The position numbers were made by a program, and so were the translations under genes. A DNA stretch of 51,260 bases from a virus, in IMG/VR virus record IMGVR_UViG_3300042328_000940, positions 1-51,260 of that record; one strand, given 5' to 3'. The notes beneath the pieces are model-generated. The model made no database searches. It worked only from the letters and a program-made list of their open reading frames with translations, and was not told the DNA's origin. This document shows positions 23,669 through 31,383 of this stretch, piece by piece (positions within the stretch are counted from its first letter, which is position 1; the number at the start of each line of letters is the position of its first letter).

Positions 23669-24181
23669 ATGTGGCTATTACATTTACTACCTGACTCATT
23701 TATTTTATTCGTTACCTACTGCTTGTTGGCAGTAGGCTTTGCTGGCATTATATTGGGTTTTTTCCTAGCCAAGATTCCGTTTGTCAGCCAATACAAACTT
23801 CCAATACAAATTGTATCCATAATCCTATTTTGCTTGGGATTGTATTGGTACGGCGGCTACAGCAACGAAATGCTATGGCGTGAGCGTGTGGCTGAAATGG
23901 AAGCTAAAGTGGCAGCGGCTGAAGCCAAGAGCAAAGAGCTAAACAAAGAAATAGAAGCTAAAACCGTAGAACGGACAAAGCTAATTCGCGAAAAAGGCAA
24001 GAAACAAGTTGAATATATTACTAGACTTGTAGAAGGCAAAACTACTGAGATAGTTAAAGACATGAGCGCAGAAGAGCGTGCTGTTTTTGAAGCAAAACAA
24101 CGAGAATTATTAGATGCTATAAAATCTTGCCCTGTGCCACGAATTATAGTAGAAGAACAAAATAAGGCAGCATCAAAATGA
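23669..24181 (+). CDS. membrane protein with coiled coil, candidate inner-membrane spanin
   Basis: 170 residues. Two hydrophobic segments (about 8-34 and 42-62) are followed by a long charged coiled coil (MEAKVAAAEAKSKELNKEIE, EYITRLVEGKTTEIVKD) and a C-terminal CPVPRI. The stop overlaps the start of a small lipoprotein gene, the arrangement of Rz/Rz1 i-spanin and o-spanin pairs, which fuse inner and outer membranes at lysis. Two membrane segments rather than one is less usual for an i-spanin. It is located directly before the endolysin. Confidence 0.55.
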   Translation: MWLLHLLPDSFILFVTYCLLAVGFAGIILGFFLAKIPFVSQYKLPIQIVSIILFCLGLYWYGGYSNEMLWRERVAEMEAKVAAAEAKSKELNKEIEAKTVERTKLIREKGKKQVEYITRLVEGKTTEIVKDMSAEERAVFEAKQRELLDAIKSCPVPRIIVEEQNKAASK

Positions 24182-24444
24182 AACTACATGGCCTATTACT
24201 AGCATTCGTATTAACTGGCTGCTCAACCACAGTTCCGGTGGTGGCTAAATTTCCTGACGCGCCTCCATCGTTAAAAGCCAGTTGTCTCGAACTTAAAAAG
24301 ATAGAAGGCGATACAATCTCTATCGTAGATCTACACCGAGTTGTAGTTGAAAATTACACAGAGTATTATGCCTGCGCTCAAAAAGTTGAAGGTTGGAACG
24401 AGTGGCACACCAAGCAAAAGAAAATATTTGACGAGGTAAAATAA
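24178..24444 (+). CDS. lipoprotein, candidate outer-membrane spanin
   Basis: 88 residues with a signal peptide and lipobox (LLLAFVLTGCSTT; lipid-modified Cys at 15). The mature part has further Cys residues (SCLELKK, YYACAQK) and a helical end. The start overlaps the coiled-coil membrane protein (ATGA), and the endolysin follows, so o-spanin is the likely role. It implies a Gram-negative host with an outer membrane. Confidence 0.6.
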   Translation: MKLHGLLLAFVLTGCSTTVPVVAKFPDAPPSLKASCLELKKIEGDTISIVDLHRVVVENYTEYYACAQKVEGWNEWHTKQKKIFDEVK

Positions 24445-24491
24445 TGGAACAAGAAGCCTGTCCGGTATGCGGCGGAAAACACAACAAATAA
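24444..24491 (+). CDS. 15-residue CxxCGG micropeptide
   Basis: The frame begins in a TAATG overlap with the lipoprotein stop and encodes MEQEACPVCGGKHNK. The CPVCGG knuckle plus His resembles half of a zinc ribbon. AAAGGAGA after its stop serves the endolysin, so it may be a leader peptide coupling the genes or a small metal-binding peptide. Very short, so uncertain. Confidence 0.4.
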   Translation: MEQEACPVCGGKHNK

Positions 24492-24500
24492 AGGAGAATC

Positions 24501-25118
24501 ATGGAACTAACCAAAGATCAATTAGCACAACTATTACCAAAGAATCCATACATCAGTTATTGGCACAATGCTTTAAGTCAGTTACTGCCTGATTATGAAA
24601 TCAACACTCCCCAAAGAATAGCTGCATTTATTGCACAATGCGCTCATGAGTCTGGTAATTTTGTTTTCTTGACAGAGAATTTGAATTACAAAGCCGAAAG
24701 TTTAACGAAAATTTTTGGCAAATATTTCAAGGACATGGCAACTGCCAAAGCCTATGAAAAGAAGCCTGAAAAAATTGCCAACAAAATCTATGCTGACAGA
24801 ATGGGCAACGGCAACGAAGCATCAGGTGACGGCTGGCGTTATCGCGGAAGAGGTCTAATTCAATTGACTGGTAAAACAAATTACACTTGGTTTGCAGCAA
24901 GTTTGGAAATTAGCCCCGAAGAGGCAGCAGAGTATACACAAACCTTTGAGGGTGCTGCACAATCAGCATGCTGGTTTTGGGAGACCAACAAGTTAAACAA
25001 AGAAGCAGATGCTGGTGATATCAAAACAATGACTCGCAAAATCAATGGCGGCTTTATTGGTCTAGATGATCGCATCAAACATTACAACCATGCGCTTCAT
25101 GTGTTAGGAGTTCATTGA
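24501..25118 (+). CDS. GH19-family endolysin
   Basis: 205 residues. The GH19 (chitinase/lysozyme) fold is shown by RIAAFIAQCAHESGNFVFLTEN with catalytic Glu at 50, RYRGRGLIQLTGKTNY around 112-127, AAQSACWFWETNKLN, and MTRKINGGFIGLDDR. Phage members cut peptidoglycan between MurNAc and GlcNAc. There is no signal peptide, so release needs a holin, and two candidates follow. RBS AAGGAGA. Confidence 0.9.
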   Translation: MELTKDQLAQLLPKNPYISYWHNALSQLLPDYEINTPQRIAAFIAQCAHESGNFVFLTENLNYKAESLTKIFGKYFKDMATAKAYEKKPEKIANKIYADRMGNGNEASGDGWRYRGRGLIQLTGKTNYTWFAASLEISPEEAAEYTQTFEGAAQSACWFWETNKLNKEADAGDIKTMTRKINGGFIGLDDRIKHYNHALHVLGVH

Positions 25119-25357
25119 TGAGATATCTATTTCTGCTTCTAGCACTTCCGTTATTGGTGGCTTGTCAGGAGAGATATAGATATCCTTGTCAAGATCCCGA
25201 CAACTGGGACTCCAAAGAATGTAAAAAACCATTTTGCAGTGCCAATGGCACTTGCCCAGAAGATTTAACACCATATGAAAAAGACAAAGCAGGCGGACAA
25301 CCTGGTAACAGTTTTGCACCAGCTGCACCTGCACCTAAAAAAGGAGAATGTAAATGA
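25118..25357 (+). CDS. small lipoprotein
   Basis: 79 residues. The ATG shares one base with the endolysin stop and has TTAGGAG upstream; a TTG one codon earlier is ignored. Signal peptide LFLLLALPLLVACQ with lipobox Cys at 16. The mature part has five more Cys (YPCQDPD, KECKKPFC, GTCPED, final ECK) and a Pro/Ala linker. It could be a second o-spanin-like or a superinfection-exclusion lipoprotein. Location in the lysis module is clear, the role is not. Confidence 0.6.
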   Translation: MRYLFLLLALPLLVACQERYRYPCQDPDNWDSKECKKPFCSANGTCPEDLTPYEKDKAGGQPGNSFAPAAPAPKKGECK

Positions 25358-25860
25358 TTAAAGATATTTGGGAAGGCCCAAGATACACAACCGAAGAACT
25401 GAATGTTAGATTGAAATTCTTTATTGGTATTGTGTTAGGCCTTACACTGTTTGGTATTGTGTTTGTTGTTTTGTACAGTCTAATTTTTGTTACTCAACCA
25501 ATGAATGGTATGAGTCCAGTGGATAATAAATTCTTTGAACTTATTATTCCTATTGCTACATTCTTGACTGGAACATTATCGGGTATCATGTTGGCCGGCG
25601 ACGACAAGGATTTGAGAGCAAAGGCATTGGAAGCAGCCAACAAGCCACCTCCACCAAGTGCTCCACCTCCTGCACCAACTAGAATTGAACCAACACTAGG
25701 TGGCTTTGGTGCGCCAGCAGCAGGAGCGTTTGGAGCAGCCGCAGAACCTGCACCATTGGCTTCGTTAGCTGATGCAGCAATGGCCAGTTTTACTCCATCA
25801 GTTGGCGGAGGATTTGGCGGTAAAGAAGCACCGGTTCAACCAGATCATCCGGAACGATAA
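25354..25860 (+). CDS. two-helix membrane protein with Pro/Ala/Gly-rich tail
   Basis: 168 residues, start overlapping the lipoprotein stop. Membrane segments at about 21-46 (FFIGIVLGLTLFGIVFVVLY) and 60-84 (FFELIIPIATFLTGTLSGIM) precede a charged DDKDLRAKA and a long low-complexity tail (PPPPSAPPPAPTR, then GGFGAPAAGAFGAA). The topology would suit a holin, antiholin or envelope anchor next to the endolysin. No named family is claimed. Confidence 0.6.
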   Translation: MIKDIWEGPRYTTEELNVRLKFFIGIVLGLTLFGIVFVVLYSLIFVTQPMNGMSPVDNKFFELIIPIATFLTGTLSGIMLAGDDKDLRAKALEAANKPPPPSAPPPAPTRIEPTLGGFGAPAAGAFGAAAEPAPLASLADAAMASFTPSVGGGFGGKEAPVQPDHPER

Positions 25861-26087
25861 TGAGCTTCTTGGCTAAAATGCTTTCAGGCGAAAGCGAATC
25901 AAATCCCAGCAGCAAAAGAGTCATAACATTTTTGGCTTTCTTGTTGTGTGCAACAGGATTTATAGCCGAAATGTTTTTTGAGAAACGAGTTAATCCTACC
26001 ACTTTTGAATATATGATGTATATTGTAATAGGTGGTTTAGGATTCACAGCATCAGAAAAATTTACTAAAAAGGAAACAACAAAATGA
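25860..26087 (+). CDS. small two-segment membrane protein, holin candidate
   Basis: 75 residues. Hydrophobic segments at about 21-36 (VITFLAFLLCATGFIA) and 49-63 (YMMYIVIGGLGFTA), a basic C terminus (KFTKKETTK) and small size fit a class II holin. It starts on the last base of the preceding stop and overlaps the next gene by 4 nt. Holin would release the signal-less GH19 enzyme. Assigned from size and context only. Confidence 0.5.
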   Translation: MSFLAKMLSGESESNPSSKRVITFLAFLLCATGFIAEMFFEKRVNPTTFEYMMYIVIGGLGFTASEKFTKKETTK

Positions 26088-26290
26088 AAAAATTAATTGC
26101 ACTAGTAATGTTAGCCGCATTGCCATTGGCCTACGCTGATTGTCATGCAGCTGAAGAGAAACGAGTTTGTGTCAAAGAGTTTGATAACAAAACCAAAAAA
26201 GAAAAAGAAGTTTGCAAAACAATCAAGGTACACAAGAAGCTAGAAGGTACCAAGATTGAAGATGCAAAAAAAGACAGCGGCAAAAAGTAA
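26084..26290 (+). CDS. small secreted basic protein
   Basis: 68 residues with a cleavable signal (MKKLIALVMLAALPLAYADC). The mature region is very Lys-rich with three Cys (ADCHAAEEKRVCVKEFD, KEVCKTIKVHKKLE). It is probably periplasmic and last in the lysis operon, ended by the terminator at 26311. Function unknown. Confidence 0.6.
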   Translation: MKKLIALVMLAALPLAYADCHAAEEKRVCVKEFDNKTKKEKEVCKTIKVHKKLEGTKIEDAKKDSGKK

Positions 26291-26310
26291 ATAGACGCAA
26301 CTATGACATA

Positions 26311-26334
26311 AGAGCCCATTTGTGGGCTCTTTTT
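26311..26334 (+). terminator. strong rho-independent terminator
   Basis: AGAGCCCA (26311-26318) and TGGGCTCT (26323-26330) form a perfect 8-bp stem with loop TTTG, followed by TTTT. It closes the lysis operon immediately before the dnaJ promoter. Confidence 0.92.
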
Positions 26335-26336
26335 GT

Positions 26337-26365
26337 TTGACAAACACCAGCGAAAGGTATATAAT
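26337..26365 (+). promoter_or_regulatory. consensus sigma70-like promoter of dnaJ
   Basis: TTGACA (26337-26342), 17-nt spacer, TATAAT (26360-26365): both boxes perfect. The predicted start (about 26372) is the A of the dnaJ ATG, so the mRNA should be leaderless. Confidence 0.85.
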
Positions 26366-26371
26366 ATTAGT

Positions 26372-27238
26372 ATGACACATTACGACATCTTGGGCGTTTC
26401 AGAATCTGCTAGTCAGGATGAAATTAAACAGGCCTATCGTAAATTGGCCAATCAACATCATCCTGACAAAGGTGGTGACACAAACCGTTTTCAACAAATA
26501 CAGTCTGCATACGAGACTCTAAGCAATGACCAAAATCGTGCCCAATACGATGCAGAACGACGCGGCATGGGCGGATTTAGATTTTCAGTAAATGGTCAAG
26601 ATGTTGGCAGCGGCATGCCACATGAAATGGAAGAAATGCTGCGCAATTTTGGGTTTGCCTTCGGACACGGTTTCGCTCATACCTCAGATCCATTTAATGT
26701 GTTTAGACAGCCAAGAAAAAACAAAGACCTACAGATTGAAATAGTTGTCAGCTTGGCTAGCACTCTTGAAGAACAAATAAAAATTATTAATGTTAAAACC
26801 AGTAACGGCGAAACTTATCCGGTAGAAGTACGAATCCCTAGAGGTGTAAGTCCAGGATCAACAATCAAATATCCGGGCCTAGGTGATAACTTTTTTGCTA
26901 GTTTACCAAGAGGTGACTTGTATGTTAGAGTCAACATAGAGGCAAACACAGAGTTTGGTCTTGACAATATAGATTTGCACAAAACTTTAGAGATTGATTG
27001 TGTACATGCCATGTTAGGCGGACCAACCACAGTGGTAGGATTAGATGGCAAGCATTTTGACATTAGTATATCACCCGGCACTCAGCCTAACAGTCGTCTT
27101 AGATTAGCGAATCAAGGGTTATATTCAATGAATCAAAATGTTAGGGGAAGTTTAATTATCAATGTTAAAATAGTCGTACCTACAAATCTTACAACAGATC
27201 AGCAGTTGGGTCTTAGAAATCTATTCAAAATACAATAA
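26372..27238 (+). CDS. DnaJ-like co-chaperone (type II, no zinc finger)
   Basis: 288 residues. J domain: MTHYDILGVSESASQDEIKQ, AYRKLANQHHPDKGGDTN with the HPD motif at 30-32, which stimulates DnaK ATPase. A Gly/Phe-containing linker (GMGGFRFSVN) and CTD I/II-type substrate domain follow (ISLAST-like start, VRIPRGVSPGSTIKYPGLGD, GDLYVRVNI), without the Cys-rich zinc repeats. It would recruit host DnaK. The start at 26372 follows the promoter; an upstream frame extension lies in the terminator and is rejected. Confidence 0.9.
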   Translation: MTHYDILGVSESASQDEIKQAYRKLANQHHPDKGGDTNRFQQIQSAYETLSNDQNRAQYDAERRGMGGFRFSVNGQDVGSGMPHEMEEMLRNFGFAFGHGFAHTSDPFNVFRQPRKNKDLQIEIVVSLASTLEEQIKIINVKTSNGETYPVEVRIPRGVSPGSTIKYPGLGDNFFASLPRGDLYVRVNIEANTEFGLDNIDLHKTLEIDCVHAMLGGPTTVVGLDGKHFDISISPGTQPNSRLRLANQGLYSMNQNVRGSLIINVKIVVPTNLTTDQQLGLRNLFKIQ

Positions 27239-27246
27239 ATATTTTT

Positions 27247-29538
27247 ATGTTACAAACCAATCCTGAAATTGATCACATAGTTGCCGAAGCGACACAGCTT
27301 GCTAAAAATCTCAGTCATGAATATGTAACTCTGGAACATGTCTTTTTGTCCATGATTAGATTTGATCCATTTAGAGATTTAGTATCACAGTTTGGTGCAG
27401 ATGTAGACAGTCTTGATGCCGAACTGGAGGCTTATATGTTACAAGCAACAAATTTGGTTGTCAACGAACAGGAACCAAAAAAAACTCACGCATTAGAACG
27501 AGTATTTAATAGAGCATTCACACAGGTGCTGTTTAGTGCCAGAACACATATTGAACTAATGGATCTGTTTCTAAGTATTCACGCCGAATCAAACAGTTAT
27601 GCTCACTACTTCATGGTCAAGTATGGTCTTGACAGAGCCAAGTTGGTAGAGCTATATAACAAGAGTTACAAATCTGATACAAGAAAATCAATAGCCACCA
27701 CTACCCGTGCCGACAAAGTGTTGGAACATTACTGCGACAATTTAAATAGTCAGGCCACAGAAGGCAAAATTGATCCTGTGATTGGCAGGGCACAAGAACT
27801 TGATGACATAGTTGAAATATTAGCAAGACGCAACAAGAGCAACGTGCTCATGGTAGGCGATCCGGGTGTTGGTAAAACAGCAATTGCAGAAGGATTAGCA
27901 CTTTCAATCGTGACCAAGACTGTACCAGAATACTTACACGGTTACACAGTGTACAATTTAGATATTGGTAGTTTGCTGGCTGGCAGCAAATACCGTGGTG
28001 ATTTTGAAGAAAAGATTCAAGAAATCTTAAGTGCTCTTAATGTTAAAGGCAAAACTATTTTGTTCATCGATGAAGCTCATCAGATGCGTGGCGCCGGTGC
28101 TGGTAGCCAGAGCAGTGTAGATTTAGCAAATATGATCAAGCCAGCGTTGAGCAAAGGTAAAATTAAAGTTATTGCCAGCACCACATGGGAAGAATATACG
28201 CAGAGTTTTGAAAAAGATCGCGCACTCATGCGTAGATTCCAGCGTGTGACCATTGATGAACCTAGTCCAGAAATTGCTAAAGAAATTTTACATGGACTAA
28301 GATTTAACTTTGAAGATTTCCATGGTGGCACCATACACGATGACGCTATTGAAGCAGCAGTGGATTTATCAGTGAGATATCAAACTGATAAAAAACTTCC
28401 AGATAAAGCAATTGATCTGATTGATGCCTGCTGTGCAAAAAACAGGGTCAAACAAACAGTGTGGTCAATTGGTAAACGAGACATTGTAAATGCTATTAGT
28501 AGAATTACTAAAATACCCGTTGATCAAATTGGCGTGCAGCAAGGTACTGACAATGCAGGTGTGGATTATTTAGAACACAAGATTAAGGATAGATTGTATG
28601 GTCAAGACCGTGCAGTAGATACAGTATTAGAAAAAATCTATGTAAGCAAAGCTGGTCTTAAATCTATTAACAAACCAATAGGTAATTTTTTGTTCTTAGG
28701 CCCCACTGGTACTGGTAAGACTGAACTGGCAAAATTGTTGTCCGTTACACTTGGTATGAAACTGCTCAGGTATGACATGAGTGAATATCAAGAGCGTCAT
28801 ACTGTGGCCAAGTTGATTGGAGCTCCTCCTGGTTATGTGGGGTATGAGGACGGTAACTTGGGCGGTGGATTGTTGATCAGCGACATCGAAAAGAATCCCA
28901 ACTGTATCATTTTAATGGATGAAATTGAAAAAGCACATCCTGATGTCAGTAATATTCTACTGCAAATGATGGACGAAGGCTCAGTTACCAGCAGCAACGG
29001 TAAAAAAGCCGATTGCAGAAACTCAATTATTATATTAACAAGTAATCTTGGGGCAGCAGACAACGATCAAAACACCATTGGATTTACTACTGCCTTGGAA
29101 CGAGAAGGTGAAGATGACCGAGCTGTAAAAGATTTCTTTAAACCAGAATTCAGAAACAGATTGGATGGCGTAGTTAAGTTTGTCAAGCTTGATCAACTCA
29201 GTATGCGTAAGATTGTGAACAAGTTTATCAATGAACTAAATGAACTACTACTAGACAAACAACTGCGTGTCCGACTTACTGAACAGGCGGTAGATGAATT
29301 GATTGTAAATGGTTTTGATAGCAAGATGGGTGCAAGACCATTGCAAAGAAAAATTAATGAATCAATTAAAGTGCCTTTGAGTAAAAAGATTTTGTTCGAA
29401 GCTATCATGCCCAATGCCACTATAGTGATTGATTGTGTAGATAGCAAATTTGTATTTCAACCAGTTGCAGCCGACTTCAAACATAGAATAGACGAAAATG
29501 GATACATCGTTCTGGAAGAACCTATCGCCGAATATTAA
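27247..29538 (+). CDS. ClpA-like AAA+ unfoldase
   Basis: 763 residues, the size of ClpA (ClpB is longer). Clp N domain at 1-140 (HEYVTLEHVFLSM). AAA1 has Walker A GDPGVGKT at 204-211 and FIDEAH around 273-278. There is no ClpB middle domain. AAA2 has GPTGTGKT at 485-492, sensor and arginine motifs (FKPEFRNRLDGVV). IGF at 611-613 lies in the loop that in ClpA/ClpX (IGL/IGF) docks on ClpP. It could redirect host ClpP to phage-chosen targets. An ATAAATA lies at 27235-27241 but is too close to the ATG to act as its normal promoter; co-transcription with dnaJ is likelier. Confidence 0.9.
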   Translation: MLQTNPEIDHIVAEATQLAKNLSHEYVTLEHVFLSMIRFDPFRDLVSQFGADVDSLDAELEAYMLQATNLVVNEQEPKKTHALERVFNRAFTQVLFSARTHIELMDLFLSIHAESNSYAHYFMVKYGLDRAKLVELYNKSYKSDTRKSIATTTRADKVLEHYCDNLNSQATEGKIDPVIGRAQELDDIVEILARRNKSNVLMVGDPGVGKTAIAEGLALSIVTKTVPEYLHGYTVYNLDIGSLLAGSKYRGDFEEKIQEILSALNVKGKTILFIDEAHQMRGAGAGSQSSVDLANMIKPALSKGKIKVIASTTWEEYTQSFEKDRALMRRFQRVTIDEPSPEIAKEILHGLRFNFEDFHGGTIHDDAIEAAVDLSVRYQTDKKLPDKAIDLIDACCAKNRVKQTVWSIGKRDIVNAISRITKIPVDQIGVQQGTDNAGVDYLEHKIKDRLYGQDRAVDTVLEKIYVSKAGLKSINKPIGNFLFLGPTGTGKTELAKLLSVTLGMKLLRYDMSEYQERHTVAKLIGAPPGYVGYEDGNLGGGLLISDIEKNPNCIILMDEIEKAHPDVSNILLQMMDEGSVTSSNGKKADCRNSIIILTSNLGAADNDQNTIGFTTALEREGEDDRAVKDFFKPEFRNRLDGVVKFVKLDQLSMRKIVNKFINELNELLLDKQLRVRLTEQAVDELIVNGFDSKMGARPLQRKINESIKVPLSKKILFEAIMPNATIVIDCVDSKFVFQPVAADFKHRIDENGYIVLEEPIAEY

Positions 29539-30220
29539 TATTGGCGAGTCCCAAAAACAATTTTACAATCAGTATCATTTTAGATTAGACATCCTGGCTC
29601 CCGGTTGTAAAAGTATTCGCTGTGACGACATTTCTTACGACATAGAAAAGCGTAGGGCTTGGGTAAGAGATTATCGCAGACAAGGATCATGGTGGAACAA
29701 ACAGCTGGCTAAATATCTCAAGGAAGCTGACACTGGTTTTTTGTATAGTCTTAAAGATCTATATTATGAATACCCTGATGTAAAGATTAGGACAGAAGAA
29801 CCAAAAATATCTGTTTATGCAACCGATGAATTGGTTTTGCAGAGCGTAGCCCAATCTATAGATCCTGATCACAGGAACAAGCTGACAGCCATAACTGGAC
29901 CGGCTAACGAAGAAATCAAAGCCATATTAAACAAACATGTTGTGCTAGTCAAAAAGCCACCAAAATACCGGTATCGTGTTTGGTTGAGAGAAAAGAATTT
30001 TAACTCAGATATTAGACATCAGGTGTTGGCATATTTGGACAGTCTAGGCGATTTGGTACGATTGAGTGATCATGCCAGAGAAAGTTTGAGTAAGCCATAC
30101 GATTGGATCTGGGGAACCAATTTCTTTACAAACGATCGTCATGTGGCCACATTCCTTACTCTGATACATCCAGATTTGATTAGAGAAGTTTCTGAGCTGG
30201 TATGCCTGGATAATAAATAA
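29498..30220 (+). CDS. unknown phage protein overlapping clpA
   Basis: 240 residues. The start at 29498 overlaps the clpA end by 41 nt; no later ATG precedes the conserved-looking region. The sequence is mixed alpha/beta and aromatic-rich: NQYHFRLDILAPGCKSIRCD, WVRDYRRQGSWWNKQLAKYL, KPPKYRYRVWLREKNFNSDI, YDWIWGTNFFTNDRH. It is basic and has no membrane segments. No family is recognised. Its stop lies inside a late ATAAATA element for the next gene. Confidence 0.6.
   Translation: MDTSFWKNLSPNINIGESQKQFYNQYHFRLDILAPGCKSIRCDDISYDIEKRRAWVRDYRRQGSWWNKQLAKYLKEADTGFLYSLKDLYYEYPDVKIRTEEPKISVYATDELVLQSVAQSIDPDHRNKLTAITGPANEEIKAILNKHVVLVKKPPKYRYRVWLREKNFNSDIRHQVLAYLDSLGDLVRLSDHARESLSKPYDWIWGTNFFTNDRHVATFLTLIHPDLIREVSELVCLDNK
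30213..30219 (+). promoter_or_regulatory. late promoter element with nearby TATAAT
   Basis: ATAAATA overlapping the preceding stop (30218-30220), 25 nt before the ATG at 30245. A TATAAT at 30224-30229 is also present but lacks a good -35 box. Confidence 0.55.
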
Positions 30221-30244
30221 AGTTATAATTCAAGGATTGCTCAT

Positions 30245-30409
30245 ATGGCAAAAGTACATGAAGAAGTGGTTGTAATCACTGTAAGTAAACTGGTTAAAAA
30301 CACAGAATCAACAACAGAAATTATCAATGATGATATTATTACGGCTCTAGGATCAGTAGCAGAAGAGTTACTGGGACAAGGTGTAGTAGTAGAAGTAAAC
30401 AAAGCTTAA
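30245..30409 (+). CDS. small acidic phage protein, unknown function
   Basis: 54 residues with AAGG upstream: MAKVHEEVVVITVSKLVKNT, then EIINDDIITALGSVAEELLG and QGVVVEVNKA. The strand-helix-strand pattern suggests a small ferredoxin-like half or a dimer-forming domain. It precedes the glycosyltransferase by 19 nt. No function is recognised. Confidence 0.65.
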   Translation: MAKVHEEVVVITVSKLVKNTESTTEIINDDIITALGSVAEELLGQGVVVEVNKA

Positions 30410-30428
30410 TTCAAAAAGAGAGAAATCA

Positions 30429-31373
30429 ATGGCAAAAAAAATTATTGGGGAAAATGCTTCCACACAGGCAGACGCGATTGCGGCAATTAAAGCTGCCACA
30501 GCACAAAAGTCAACTGCACCGGATCCAAAAGATGCCGTGGCCATGATCAAAGCAGCCGCAGCACAACAAGCACAACAACGACAACAGCAGCCACAAGGAG
30601 TTCCATTTGACTTTACCAAATGTCATCTGCACATTGGTATGCCTTGTTATGGTGGCAATGTCAGTGAGCCAACAATGACATCATTGCTTCGCTTTATTCT
30701 AATGGCACAACAAGTTGGACTCAATTGGTCATTGGACACCATGGTAAATGAAAGTTTGGTTACTCGTGCTCGCAACAACTTGATGGCCAAGATGATGACC
30801 AATACAACAGCCACACACTTTATGTTTATTGATGCCGATATTAGATTTCAACCAGAATCAATTTTACAGATGATAGCCTGTGATAAAGATGTTATTGGTG
30901 GTTTATATCCCAAGAAGGCACTTCCTGTTAACTATGTTATTAATCTAAAACGTGAAACCAAAGTTCAAGGTGATATCTTTACAGTAGACACCATGGGCAC
31001 CGGTTTCTTGCTGTTCAAGCGACATGTTTACGAACAACTATGCAAAGCACATCCCGAATGCAAGTATGTGGACGATGTTGGTCTAGGCAAACAGTATGAG
31101 CCTACAATGTATAGTATATTTGATGTTGCCATTGACGAAAAAGGACACTACTTATCCGAGGATTGGTTGTTCTGTCGTCGTTGGAGTGCCCTGGGCGGGG
31201 AAATTTGGGCACATGGCAAAGTATTGCTTAATCATATTGGCCACTATGAATTTGTTGGCGATCTTAGCAAGATGCCTGACTTTACTAAACCACCTGGTGA
31301 TACTCCACAAATTGATGCAGGACCGGCTGCTCTCCAAGATGCGATTAAAATGGCTCAAAAAGTTCCGACATAA
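30429..31373 (+). CDS. GT-A-type glycosyltransferase-like protein
   Basis: 314 residues. An Ala/Gln-rich N-terminal extension (1-57) precedes the enzyme domain: HIGMPCYGGNVSEP, SLVTRARNNLMAKM and FMFIDADIRF with the DAD metal motif at 135-137, then GGLYPKK and GTGFLLFKRHVYE, and LSEDWLFCRRW with an acidic base candidate. This is the GT-A pattern for nucleotide-sugar transfer. The target may be modified DNA, as in T4 glucosylation, or host or virion glycan; sequence does not tell. Good RBS (AAGAGAG). Confidence 0.75.
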   Translation: MAKKIIGENASTQADAIAAIKAATAQKSTAPDPKDAVAMIKAAAAQQAQQRQQQPQGVPFDFTKCHLHIGMPCYGGNVSEPTMTSLLRFILMAQQVGLNWSLDTMVNESLVTRARNNLMAKMMTNTTATHFMFIDADIRFQPESILQMIACDKDVIGGLYPKKALPVNYVINLKRETKVQGDIFTVDTMGTGFLLFKRHVYEQLCKAHPECKYVDDVGLGKQYEPTMYSIFDVAIDEKGHYLSEDWLFCRRWSALGGEIWAHGKVLLNHIGHYEFVGDLSKMPDFTKPPGDTPQIDAGPAALQDAIKMAQKVPT

Positions 31374-31383
31374 GGAGACCTAA

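Noticed and set aside
27235-27241. ATAAATA just before clpA as its late promoter
   Set aside because: The box ends 5 nt before the ATG, so a normal late start would fall inside the gene; more likely chance overlap with the dnaJ stop.
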